Shown piece by piece: positions 1 to 5,605 of a stretch of 7,552 bases of DNA. The DNA is from JAKFWF01 sp031365375 (lineage in GTDB: Bacteria; Pseudomonadota; Alphaproteobacteria; Rhizobiales; Hyphomicrobiaceae). The notes under the pieces were generated by a model. That model was not told where the DNA came from. It ran no database searches and was given only the letters and a program-made list of their open reading frames with translations. The number at the start of each line of letters is the position of its first letter. Positions within the stretch are counted from its first letter, which is position 1. The stretch covers positions 1 to 7,552 of the forward strand of contig JANLXZ010000116.1 of assembly GCA_031365375.1 (NCBI GenBank). The letters run 5' to 3'. A program made the translations under genes and the position numbers.

Positions 1-1389
1 CGACTTCAGGCGGTCATAGAAATCGAACACCACTTCGTTGAGCGGTAATTCGTAGATCACCATGGCGCGGGTGCCGACGTAGGTCAGCTCCTTCTGCCGC
101 CCGCGACGGTCCTGGCAGAGTTTCAGAACGGACCCGAGATATTCATCCGGCACCAAGATTGTCGCCTTGATCCACGGCTCCTCCATTCGGTCGATCTTGA
201 CCACGTCGGGCATATCCGCCGGGTTGTGCATCTCGATCTTCGTGCCGTCGTTCATGTGCACGTGATAGATGACGCTCGGCGCCGTGGTGATCAGATCGAG
301 ATTGAACTCGCGCTCCAGCCGCTCGGTGATGATCTCGAGATGCAGTAGCCCGAGAAATCCGCAACGAAAGCCGAAGCCCAAGGCGGCCGAGCTTTCCGCT
401 TCATAGGAGAAGCTGGCGTCGTTGAGCCGCAATTTGCCCATCGCCTCGCGCAGATCCTCGAAGTCGGCCGCATCGACCGGGAACAGGCCGCAGAACACCA
501 CCGGTTGCGCCGGTTTGAAGCCTGGCAACTGCACGGCGGTTAGATTTTTATCGTCGATGATAGAGTCGCCAACGCGGGTGTCCGCCACCTGCTTGATCGA
601 GGCTGTGAAGAAGCCAACTTCGCCGGGTCCAAGCTCGCTCAGCATTTCCTGCTTGGGGCGGAAGATGCCGACGCGCTCGATCTGATAGTTGGCGTCGGCC
701 GCCATCAACTTGATTTTCTGGCCTTTTTTCAGCACGCCGTCCTTGACGCGCACCAGCACGACGACGCCCAGATACGTGTCGTACCAGCTGTCGATCAGTA
801 GTGCAGTCAGCGGCTTGTTGCGATCGCCGACGGGTGGCGGCAGTTTCTCGACAATGGCTTCGAGGACTGCGGCCACATTGAGCCCCGTTTTCGCCGAAAC
901 GCCGACGGCTTCCGACGCATCGATGCCAATCACATCCTCGATCTGCTGCTTGACGCGGTCGACGTCGGCGGCCGGCAGATCGACCTTATTGAGGACGGGA
1001 AGGATTTCCAGATTGTTGTCGAGCGCCTGATAGACGTTGGCGAGGGTCTGGGCTTCGACCCCTTGCGAGGCATCGACCACCAAAATTGCGCCTTCGCAGG
1101 CGGCGAGTGAGCGCGACACTTCGTAGGCGAAATCGACGTGGCCAGGCGTATCCATCAGGTTCAACTGATAGGTCTTGCCGTCCTTGTATTTGTAGTCAAG
1201 ACGCACGGTCTGCGCCTTGATCGTGATGCCGCGCTCCTTCTCGATGTCCATCGAGTCGAGGATCTGCTCCTGCATGTCACGCAGCGCGACGTTGCCGCAC
1301 AACTGGATCAACCGGTCCGACAAGGTCGACTTGCCGTGATCGATATGGGCGATGATGGAGAAATTTCGGATGAGGGATGTGTCGGTCAT
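1..1389 (-). CDS. lepA: Elongation factor 4 (LepA), N-terminal part, truncated by window edge
   Basis: This is a ribosome-associated translational GTPase that acts in the cytoplasm. Members bind ribosomes and are credited with back-translocation or with a role in 30S assembly. Read from the reverse strand, the frame is open for 463 codons with no stop. The usual length is about 600 residues, so roughly the last 135-140, including the LepA-specific C-terminal domain, lie off the left edge. All GTPase motifs are visible: G1 AHIDHGKST (residues 14-22), the G2 region ERGITIKAQTV (52-62), G3 DTPGH (80-84), G4 NKVD (134-137) and G5 SAKTG (165-169). Later come the domain-2 segment SWYDTYLGVVVLVRVKDG and the LepA hallmark GFGFRCGFLGLLHLEI. 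The ATG at 1387-1389 gives the family-typical start MTDTSLIRNFSIIAHIDHGK. No good Shine-Dalgarno sequence precedes it. The gene is divergent from the glycosylase gene. Confidence 0.97.
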   Translation of the reverse strand, partial: MTDTSLIRNFSIIAHIDHGKSTLSDRLIQLCGNVALRDMQEQILDSMDIEKERGITIKAQTVRLDYKYKDGKTYQLNLMDTPGHVDFAYEVSRSLAACEGAILVVDASQGVEAQTLANVYQALDNNLEILPVLNKVDLPAADVDRVKQQIEDVIGIDASEAVGVSAKTGLNVAAVLEAIVEKLPPPVGDRNKPLTALLIDSWYDTYLGVVVLVRVKDGVLKKGQKIKLMAADANYQIERVGIFRPKQEMLSELGPGEVGFFTASIKQVADTRVGDSIIDDKNLTAVQLPGFKPAQPVVFCGLFPVDAADFEDLREAMGKLRLNDASFSYEAESSAALGFGFRCGFLGLLHLEIITERLEREFNLDLITTAPSVIYHVHMNDGTKIEMHNPADMPDVVKIDRMEEPWIKATILVPDEYLGSVLKLCQDRRGRQKELTYVGTRAMVIYELPLNEVVFDFYDRLKS

Positions 1390-1572
1390 AGGCGGGGTGT
1401 AGCATTGACGCTGCGAATGCAAAAGGGTGCTGTGTGGGGCAGGGAAAAGCTGGGTCAGGGGACCGCTTCATCAGCCGCCCTAGGGTGGCACGCCGGGCCT
1501 CAGCCGCAGCGGGCAAGCGGCCGGTCGCCTCATGGTCGGGCCGACCCCGTTCAACCGCACAAACATTATGCT
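1390..1572. other. Divergent intergenic region between lepA and the glycosylase gene, with two inverted repeats
   Basis: This 183-base spacer must hold the promoters of both lepA (leftward) and the glycosylase gene (rightward), but I see no convincing -35/-10 pair for either. A TATGCT at 1567-1572 resembles a -10 box for the rightward gene. It lacks a matching -35, and it would leave almost no leader before the ATG at 1573 or 1585. Two inverted repeats stand out. At 1474-1489 there is a near-palindrome centred on CCCTAGGG, which as RNA would be a 6-bp stem with a CTAG loop and one G-U pair. At 1534-1546 GGTCGG and CCGACC flank a single G. Neither has a T-run. Open frames crossing this spacer look like chance readings in GC-rich DNA. 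Confidence 0.6.
1534..1546. repeat. 13-base perfect inverted repeat upstream of the glycosylase gene
   Basis: GGTCGG and CCGACC face each other across one G, 26 bases before the ATG at 1573. The repeat could be a dimeric regulator's operator or a short hairpin in the leader. In GC-rich DNA a repeat this short can also arise by chance. No known binding-site consensus is recognised. Confidence 0.35.
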
Positions 1573-2565
1573 ATGCTGCCTTCGATGCAACATGTCTACA
1601 CAACCAATGAATTACTGGCGCTTCTCGAATGGTATCGGGAGGCGGGTGTCACCCATGCTGTAGACGATGTGGCGACGGACTGGCGCGCCCGTACAGGCGA
1701 GGCTCCCGGCAAGGGGTTCAAGTATCCAAAGCTGGAGCCGCGATCAGCGGACGAAGCTGTTACCGCGCGGTTGGAACCGCCGGCCAAATTGCCGCCGCCG
1801 GCGTCATCGCATTCAGCCCCACCCTGGGACGTCGATCCAGACGAGCGTCCGGCAGCCCGCGCTGCGCCGGCTCCCGCGCCGCCTTCCCCTGCGCCGGCGC
1901 GCGCAGCCCCGCGAGCCGCCCCGACCGTATCCCCGCGCACCTTTCCGACGGCTGCACCCGATGCTGCGGAGCTGGCCGCACGCACCCAGGCTGCGACCGC
2001 GAATTCGCTCGAAGACTTGCGGCGTCTGCTCGGCGAATTCGACGGTTGCGCGCTGAAGGCTACCGCCAAGAACCTGTGCTTCTTCCGTGGTGCCGAGCGC
2101 ACGCGCCTGATGGTGATTGGCGAAGCGCCGGACCGCGACGACGATATGGCGGGCAAGCCGTTCACGGGGCCACCCGGCCAGCTTCTCGATCGCATGCTGG
2201 CGGCGATCGGTCACGACGAAGAGACGACGCACATCACCAACATTGTGTATTGGCGCCCACCCGGCAATCGGCCGCCGACGCCCGCCGAAGCGCAGATTTG
2301 CCGTCCGTTCCTGGAGCGCCAGATCGAGCTCGTCGCGCCGGCCGTTGTGCTTGTGCTCGGCGGCGTTGCCGCGAAGCACATGCTGAGCGCGGCCGAGGGG
2401 ATTGTGCGTTTGCGGGGCTCGTGGCGCGATCTCACGGCGGGGCGCCATAAGGTGAAGGTAATGGCGTCGCTCGGACCCGATTTCCTTCTCAAGACACCGT
2501 CGAAGAAGAGCCAAGCCTGGCAAGATCTATTGTCTGTAAAACGCGTGCTCGATGAGACCAGTTGA
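1573..2565 (+). CDS. Uracil-DNA glycosylase, family-4-like, with altered active-site motifs
   Basis: This is a predicted DNA-repair enzyme of the UDG superfamily that removes uracil from DNA; 330 residues from the ATG at 1573. An in-frame ATG at 1585 (MQHVYTTNELL) is an equally possible start, and neither has a clear Shine-Dalgarno sequence. Domains: a helical N-terminal segment (about 10-55), a Pro/Ala-rich linker (about 69-130), then the catalytic domain (about 145-325). Visible motifs are GEAPDRDDDMAGKPFTG (183-199), TNIVYWRPPGNRPPTPAE (222-239) and VLVLGGVAAKHML (259-271). Canonical family 4 enzymes bind a 4Fe-4S cluster through four cysteines. Here Cys159 and Cys243 sit at two of those places, while Phe156 and Trp227 sit at the other two, so a cluster is unlikely. 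From memory, such loss is common in alphaproteobacterial relatives. Odder are GEAPD instead of GEAPG and, in the motif B region, ASLGPDFLL (298-306) where relatives usually read HPAYLL. Activity is therefore uncertain. moaB follows after 47 bases. Confidence 0.85.
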   Translation: MLPSMQHVYTTNELLALLEWYREAGVTHAVDDVATDWRARTGEAPGKGFKYPKLEPRSADEAVTARLEPPAKLPPPASSHSAPPWDVDPDERPAARAAPAPAPPSPAPARAAPRAAPTVSPRTFPTAAPDAAELAARTQAATANSLEDLRRLLGEFDGCALKATAKNLCFFRGAERTRLMVIGEAPDRDDDMAGKPFTGPPGQLLDRMLAAIGHDEETTHITNIVYWRPPGNRPPTPAEAQICRPFLERQIELVAPAVVLVLGGVAAKHMLSAAEGIVRLRGSWRDLTAGRHKVKVMASLGPDFLLKTPSKKSQAWQDLLSVKRVLDETS

Positions 2566-2598
2566 TTTGGTCGATCGCGCCTCTACTCGAATAGACTT

Positions 2599-2602
2599 GG
2601 AG
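2599..2602 (+). promoter_or_regulatory. Ribosome binding site of moaB
   Basis: GGAG lies 10 bases before the ATG at 2613. It supports that start and translation independent of the upstream glycosylase gene. Confidence 0.6.
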
Positions 2603-2612
2603 TGACCAGCCC

Positions 2613-3140
2613 ATGCCTCGCATTGATGAAAATCGCCCATTCATTCCCGTGCGCATTGCCGTGCTGACGGTGTCGGACACGCGGCACGAGACGGACGACA
2701 AATCTGGTTCGGCGTTGGTTGATATGCTGACAGCCGACGGCCACACCCTCGCAGACCGCGCCATCGTCAAGGACGATATCGCGCAAATCCGTGCCCGCGT
2801 CCAGGGCTGGATCGCCAACCCGGATGTGGACGTCGTGATCACCACCGGCGGCACCGGCTTCACCGGGCGCGACGTCACGCCGGAAGCACTGAAGCCACTT
2901 TTCGAGAAGGAGATCGACGGCTTCTCGACCGTGTTCCACATCATCAGTTACGCGAAAATCGAGACCTCGACGATCCAATCGCGCGCGTGTGCTGGGCTCG
3001 CCGGGGAGACGTATATATTCTGCCTGCCCGGATCGCCCGGCGCCTGCAAGGACGGCTGGAACGGCATTCTCACATGGCAGCTCGATAACCGCCACCGCCC
3101 CTGCAACTTCGTCGAGATCATGCCGAGGTTGAGGGAATGA
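2613..3140 (+). CDS. moaB: Molybdenum cofactor biosynthesis protein MoaB
   Basis: This cytoplasmic protein of the MoaB/MogA fold binds molybdopterin. Family members adenylylate molybdopterin before molybdenum insertion, though in some bacteria MogA does this and the role of MoaB is unclear. The 175 residues match the usual 170-190. The fold begins at VRIAVLTVSDTR (13-24). The molybdopterin-binding motif TTGGTGFTGRDVTPEA spans 77-92 and includes Asp87. The region SRACAGLAGETYIFCLPGSPGACKDGW (residues 123-149) contains the second hallmark, LPGSPGA. The ending (HRPCNFVEIMPRLRE) is intact. The SRAxAG segment and overall length favour MoaB over MogA. It may be co-transcribed with the glycosylase gene 47 bases upstream. 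No other cofactor-synthesis gene is in view, which is common because these genes are often scattered. Confidence 0.93.
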   Translation: MPRIDENRPFIPVRIAVLTVSDTRHETDDKSGSALVDMLTADGHTLADRAIVKDDIAQIRARVQGWIANPDVDVVITTGGTGFTGRDVTPEALKPLFEKEIDGFSTVFHIISYAKIETSTIQSRACAGLAGETYIFCLPGSPGACKDGWNGILTWQLDNRHRPCNFVEIMPRLRE

Positions 3141-3280
3141 GGGGGCAGGTGAGTTACGTGATTGCCCCGCCCTGCGGAACCAGTTTTCGAACTGCCGAGT
3201 TGACCACGAAATGCAGATTCGCGTCGAGGCGATGACCCGAATACGTGCAGACTTAACCCCATTCCTTGGAGTTGGTTGTC
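3141..3280. other. Intergenic spacer between moaB and the Gfa-type gene
   Basis: This 140-base spacer has two weak hairpins. GGGGCA (3142-3147) can pair with TGCCCC (3163-3168) across a 15-base loop. CAGTT (3181-3185) can pair with AACTG (3190-3194) across a TTCG loop. Neither is followed by a T-run, so neither is a standard rho-independent terminator, although they could slow polymerase or stabilise the moaB mRNA end. A promoter for the Gfa gene probably lies here, but no clear -35/-10 pair is visible. Confidence 0.4.
3268..3271 (+). promoter_or_regulatory. Ribosome binding site deciding the Gfa-type gene start
   Basis: GGAG lies 9 bases before the ATG at 3281. This favours that ATG over the in-frame TTG at 3266, which has no such site and adds residues not expected in the family. 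Confidence 0.65.
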
Positions 3281-3652
3281 ATGGCTCTGATCGGACATTG
3301 CCACTGCGGGCGCAACGCCTTCGAAGTTGCCGGCGAGATGCCCGAAAAGCTTACGCGCTGCACATGTTCGTTCTGTTCCAAGCGAGGGCACCTTTATGCA
3401 TACTTCCGGCCAGACCAGTTCCGCATGACCGATGCGACCAGTGATGCGATCTATCGATGGCAGACAAAAATGGTTGCCAATCACTTTTGCAGCGCGTGCG
3501 GGTGTGATCTTTATGCTGACAGTCCGGCTTTCGAGCCTGACGGCAAATGGGACGGCGTCACTCGACGAATTGCGGTCAATGCGCGTTTGTTCGACGATTT
3601 TGAAGCTGCTGACTGGCCTGTCACAGTCATCGACGGGAAAAACCTGTGGTAA
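3281..3652 (+). CDS. GFA (Gfa/CENP-V) family zinc protein
   Basis: A 123-residue cytoplasmic protein of the family named after glutathione-dependent formaldehyde-activating enzyme, which links formaldehyde to glutathione. Many members have no proven activity, so formaldehyde chemistry is only a possibility here. The zinc-binding cysteines are complete: GHCHCG (Cys7, Cys9), CTCSFCSKRG (Cys27, Cys29, Cys32) and FCSACGCDLY (Cys70, Cys73, Cys75). Residues 38-69 carry the usual pattern of an aromatic-rich strand followed by W-x-T-x-x-V-x-NHFC. The C-terminal part RIAVNARLFDDFE fits the family (VNxRxLxD type). Length is typical. The GST gene begins 22 bases after the stop, so the two are probably co-transcribed and may share a thiol or detoxification role. 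Confidence 0.9.
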   Translation: MALIGHCHCGRNAFEVAGEMPEKLTRCTCSFCSKRGHLYAYFRPDQFRMTDATSDAIYRWQTKMVANHFCSACGCDLYADSPAFEPDGKWDGVTRRIAVNARLFDDFEAADWPVTVIDGKNLW

Positions 3653-3674
3653 TTAGCCGATGGTGAAAACTACC

Positions 3675-4388
3675 ATGTCAAACTTGACCGCGTTTCCGAT
3701 CACGAAGCGTTGGCCCCCTCAACATCCCGATCGTCTCCAATTGTATTCCTTGAACACGCCCAATGGCGTGAAAGCATCGATCATGCTCGAAGAGACGCGG
3801 TTGCCGTACGAAGCCCATCTCGTCGACATTATGAAGAACGAAAGCCACACGGCCGAATTTCTTACCCTCAATCCAAACGGCAAAATCCCCGCCATTATCG
3901 ACCCCGATGGTCCCGGCGGAGAGCCGATCGCGCTGTTTGAGTCAGGCGCGATTTTACTCTACCTCGCTGACAAGACCGGGCAACTCATCTCGCCCAACCC
4001 AACAATACGTTGGCAGACGATCCAGTGGTTGATTTTCCAAATGGCAGCTATCGGCCCGATGTTCGGCCAGGTTGGCTACTTCCATAAATTTGCTGGCAAG
4101 GAGATCGCCGACAAGCGTCCCCTGGAGCGCTATGTTGAAGAGGCGAAGCGACTTTTGAGCGTGCTTGATGCGCGTCTTGAGAACCGTATTTGGATGATGG
4201 GCGACGAGTACACTATCGCAGACATCGCGTCGATCGGTTGGGTGCATAATCTGATTACATTTTACGAAGCGAGAGATCTCGTGGCGTATGATCGTTTGAA
4301 GCACCTTCCCAGTTGGCTGGAGCGAGCACTGGCGCGTCCGGCGGTGCACCGGGGATTGCAAATCCCGTCGCGGAGCGACGTTGTGTAG
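3675..4388 (+). CDS. Glutathione S-transferase, Nu-class-like (YfcG/Ure2p type)
   Basis: A 237-residue cytosolic glutathione-binding enzyme. The nearest characterised type, E. coli YfcG, is a disulfide-bond reductase that uses glutathione, so reduction is more likely than classical conjugation. The N-terminal thioredoxin-like domain (about 20-100) contains LYSLNTPNGVKASIMLEE, with the Thr28-Pro-Asn-Gly motif at the place where the YfcG group binds glutathione. It also has NPNGKIPAI (66-74), whose Pro is the cis-proline position, and FESGAILLYLADKTGQ, whose Glu-Ser (89-90) normally holds the glutamyl part of glutathione. The all-helical domain follows, with the N-capping motif MGDEYTIADIA. I chose the ATG at 3675 because GGTGA (3662-3666) precedes it by 8 bases and the protein then begins MSNLTAFPITKRWP, as relatives do. 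An in-frame ATG at 3660 would add five residues. Third-position G+C over the first 80 or so codons is about two thirds by hand count, lower than in the MFS gene. Confidence 0.92.
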   Translation: MSNLTAFPITKRWPPQHPDRLQLYSLNTPNGVKASIMLEETRLPYEAHLVDIMKNESHTAEFLTLNPNGKIPAIIDPDGPGGEPIALFESGAILLYLADKTGQLISPNPTIRWQTIQWLIFQMAAIGPMFGQVGYFHKFAGKEIADKRPLERYVEEAKRLLSVLDARLENRIWMMGDEYTIADIASIGWVHNLITFYEARDLVAYDRLKHLPSWLERALARPAVHRGLQIPSRSDVV

Positions 4389-4413
4389 CGATTGTGAAAG
4401 CCGTCTCAACAGT

Positions 4414-4417
4414 GAGG
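4414..4417 (+). promoter_or_regulatory. Ribosome binding site of the binding-protein gene
   Basis: GAGG, within AGTGAGGA, lies 8 bases before the ATG at 4426. It sets the start there rather than at the in-frame TTG at 4381, which overlaps the GST gene and would spoil the signal peptide. Confidence 0.7.
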
Positions 4418-4425
4418 ATTCGCAC

Positions 4426-5484
4426 ATGTTGCTGCTATCGGCCCGGACATTCGTGGCCACTCGCTTTCGGCGCGCCATCCTGGCGCTATTGGTTGTCTTG
4501 GCTACGTCCACCGGCTTGGCTTTCGCCCAATCTGCGCGCACGCCGCTCGTCGTGCATTCGACGCTCGAGCCGGAAAATATCGCCGAGTTCAAGCGTGCAT
4601 TCGAATCCGATAATCCCGATATCGAGATCGTGTGGAGCAGGGATTCGACGGGCGTCATCAGTGCGCGCATCGTGGCTGAAGGCGAAAAGCAGCAGGCCGA
4701 CGCGATCTGGGGGCTCGCCGTCACTTCGATCGCCAAGATCAAGTCGCTGGGACTACTCATCCCCTACGCGCCGGCAAACCTCGCTGCACTGAAGCCGGCG
4801 TTCCGCGACAAGTCCGATCCGCCTTCTTGGATCGGTATGGAGGCGTGGGTCGCGGCCGTTTGCTTCAACACGATCGAGGCGGCAAAGTTCGGTTTGAAAC
4901 CGCCAATATCTTGGTTCGACCTGCTCGATCCCGCGTTCAAGGGGCGCATTTTGTTGTCCAATCCGGCGTCGTCTGGCACCGGCTTCTTCCACGTCTCGGG
5001 CTGGATCCAGATGTTCGGCGAGGCAAAAGCGTGGGAGTTCATGGATCGCCTGCACGATAACATCGCCCAATATCAGCACTCCGGCACCAAGCCTTGCCGC
5101 GATGCTGCAGCCGGCGAATTTGCCGTCGGGATTTCATATGAGCTGGCTGGCGCATCGTTGAAGACGAAGGGCGCGCCGATCGATGTGCTGCTGATGAAGG
5201 AGGGCGGCGGCTGGGACATGGATACCGCAGCTATCCTCAAGGGCACGGCGAAGCTCGATGCCGCCAAGCGGTTGATCGATTTTGCCGCCAGCCGGAAAGC
5301 CAACGAGATTTACGCAAAGTTCGTCTCGCAAGTGGCGATCGAAGGCGTCGCCAAGCCAATCCCGAATTACCCGGAAGGCGTGGCGACATCGATGATCAAG
5401 AATGATCTCGACTGGGCGGCCGAAAATCGCGACCGCATCATCAAGGAATGGCAACGCCGATACGAAGCGAAATCGGCGAAGTAA
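4426..5484 (+). CDS. Periplasmic substrate-binding protein, 2-aminoethylphosphonate/iron type (ABC transporter)
   Basis: A 352-residue exported binding protein. Residues 1-34 form a Sec signal peptide: positive residues near Arg13, Arg15 and Arg16, a hydrophobic core (17-31), and likely cleavage after Ala-Phe-Ala34 before Gln35. The mature part has the class II binding-protein layout. It contains LVVHSTLEPENIAEFKRAFE (41-60), RDSTGVISARIVAE (72-85), ADAIWGLA (91-98), WIGMEAWVAAVCFNT (135-149), SNPASSGTGF (178-187) and, near the end, a RKANEIYAKF segment. This pattern closely resembles proteins annotated as 2-aminoethylphosphonate binders (PhnS2 type). The wider family also binds ferric iron, thiamine or putrescine, so the ligand is uncertain. 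No permease or ATPase gene is adjacent; an MFS gene follows after 121 bases. The 37-base gap after the GST stop allows co-transcription. Confidence 0.87.
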   Translation: MLLLSARTFVATRFRRAILALLVVLATSTGLAFAQSARTPLVVHSTLEPENIAEFKRAFESDNPDIEIVWSRDSTGVISARIVAEGEKQQADAIWGLAVTSIAKIKSLGLLIPYAPANLAALKPAFRDKSDPPSWIGMEAWVAAVCFNTIEAAKFGLKPPISWFDLLDPAFKGRILLSNPASSGTGFFHVSGWIQMFGEAKAWEFMDRLHDNIAQYQHSGTKPCRDAAAGEFAVGISYELAGASLKTKGAPIDVLLMKEGGGWDMDTAAILKGTAKLDAAKRLIDFAASRKANEIYAKFVSQVAIEGVAKPIPNYPEGVATSMIKNDLDWAAENRDRIIKEWQRRYEAKSAK

Positions 5485-5545
5485 CGCGCCGATCACTGCC
5501 CGGAATATTATTGCCCACCCAGCCGACGTTATGATCTTCTGCCCC

Positions 5546-5568
5546 AGCAGTCGATGTTTTCGACTGCT
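5546..5568 (+). promoter_or_regulatory. Strong 9-bp hairpin in the leader of the MFS gene
   Basis: AGCAGTCGA (5546-5554) pairs perfectly with TCGACTGCT (5560-5568) across the five-base loop TGTTT, in the 121-base spacer between the binding-protein and MFS genes. No T-run follows, so it is not a standard rho-independent terminator. It might protect the 3' end of the upstream mRNA, or sit at the start of a separate MFS transcript. A TATGAT at 5530-5535 resembles a -10 box, but the nearest -35-like TTGCCC (5511-5516) is only 13 bases away, too close for a normal promoter. Confidence 0.5.
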
Positions 5569-5595
5569 ATGTTCACGTGTGCGTCGAAGCAACAT

Positions 5596-5601
5596 GGGGG
5601 G
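5596..5601 (+). promoter_or_regulatory. Ribosome binding site deciding the MFS gene start
   Basis: A run of six G residues precedes the ATG at 5606 by four bases. It favours that start over the in-frame ATG at 5594, whose own coding sequence would contain the G run. The spacing is on the short side. Confidence 0.5.
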
Positions 5602-5605
5602 TAAT

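Noticed and set aside
1138..1572. Upstream extension of the glycosylase reading frame back to 1138
   Set aside because: It runs antisense through the start of lepA, has no family resemblance, and the conserved N-terminal segment begins only after the ATG at 1573 or 1585.
1629..2450. 273-codon open frame on the plus strand inside the glycosylase gene
   Set aside because: It is a frame-shifted, Arg/Ala/Gly-rich shadow with no recognisable domain, while the overlapping frame carries clear glycosylase motifs.
1813..2523. 236-codon antisense open frame over the glycosylase gene
   Set aside because: It is low-complexity and Arg-rich with no domain; long antisense frames are expected in GC-rich DNA.
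3181..3194. CAGTT/AACTG hairpin with a TTCG loop after moaB, as a terminator
   Set aside because: The stem is only 5 bp with no T-run; it is kept only as a weak structure in the spacer description.
3954..4760. 268-codon antisense open frame across the GST and binding-protein genes
   Set aside because: It spans two well-supported genes and their spacer in the opposite direction and shows no family motif.
5402..5605. Extended N-terminus of the MFS protein starting at 5402
   Set aside because: It overlaps the binding-protein gene, is polar and unlike any MHS N-terminus, and the G-rich ribosome binding site supports 5606.
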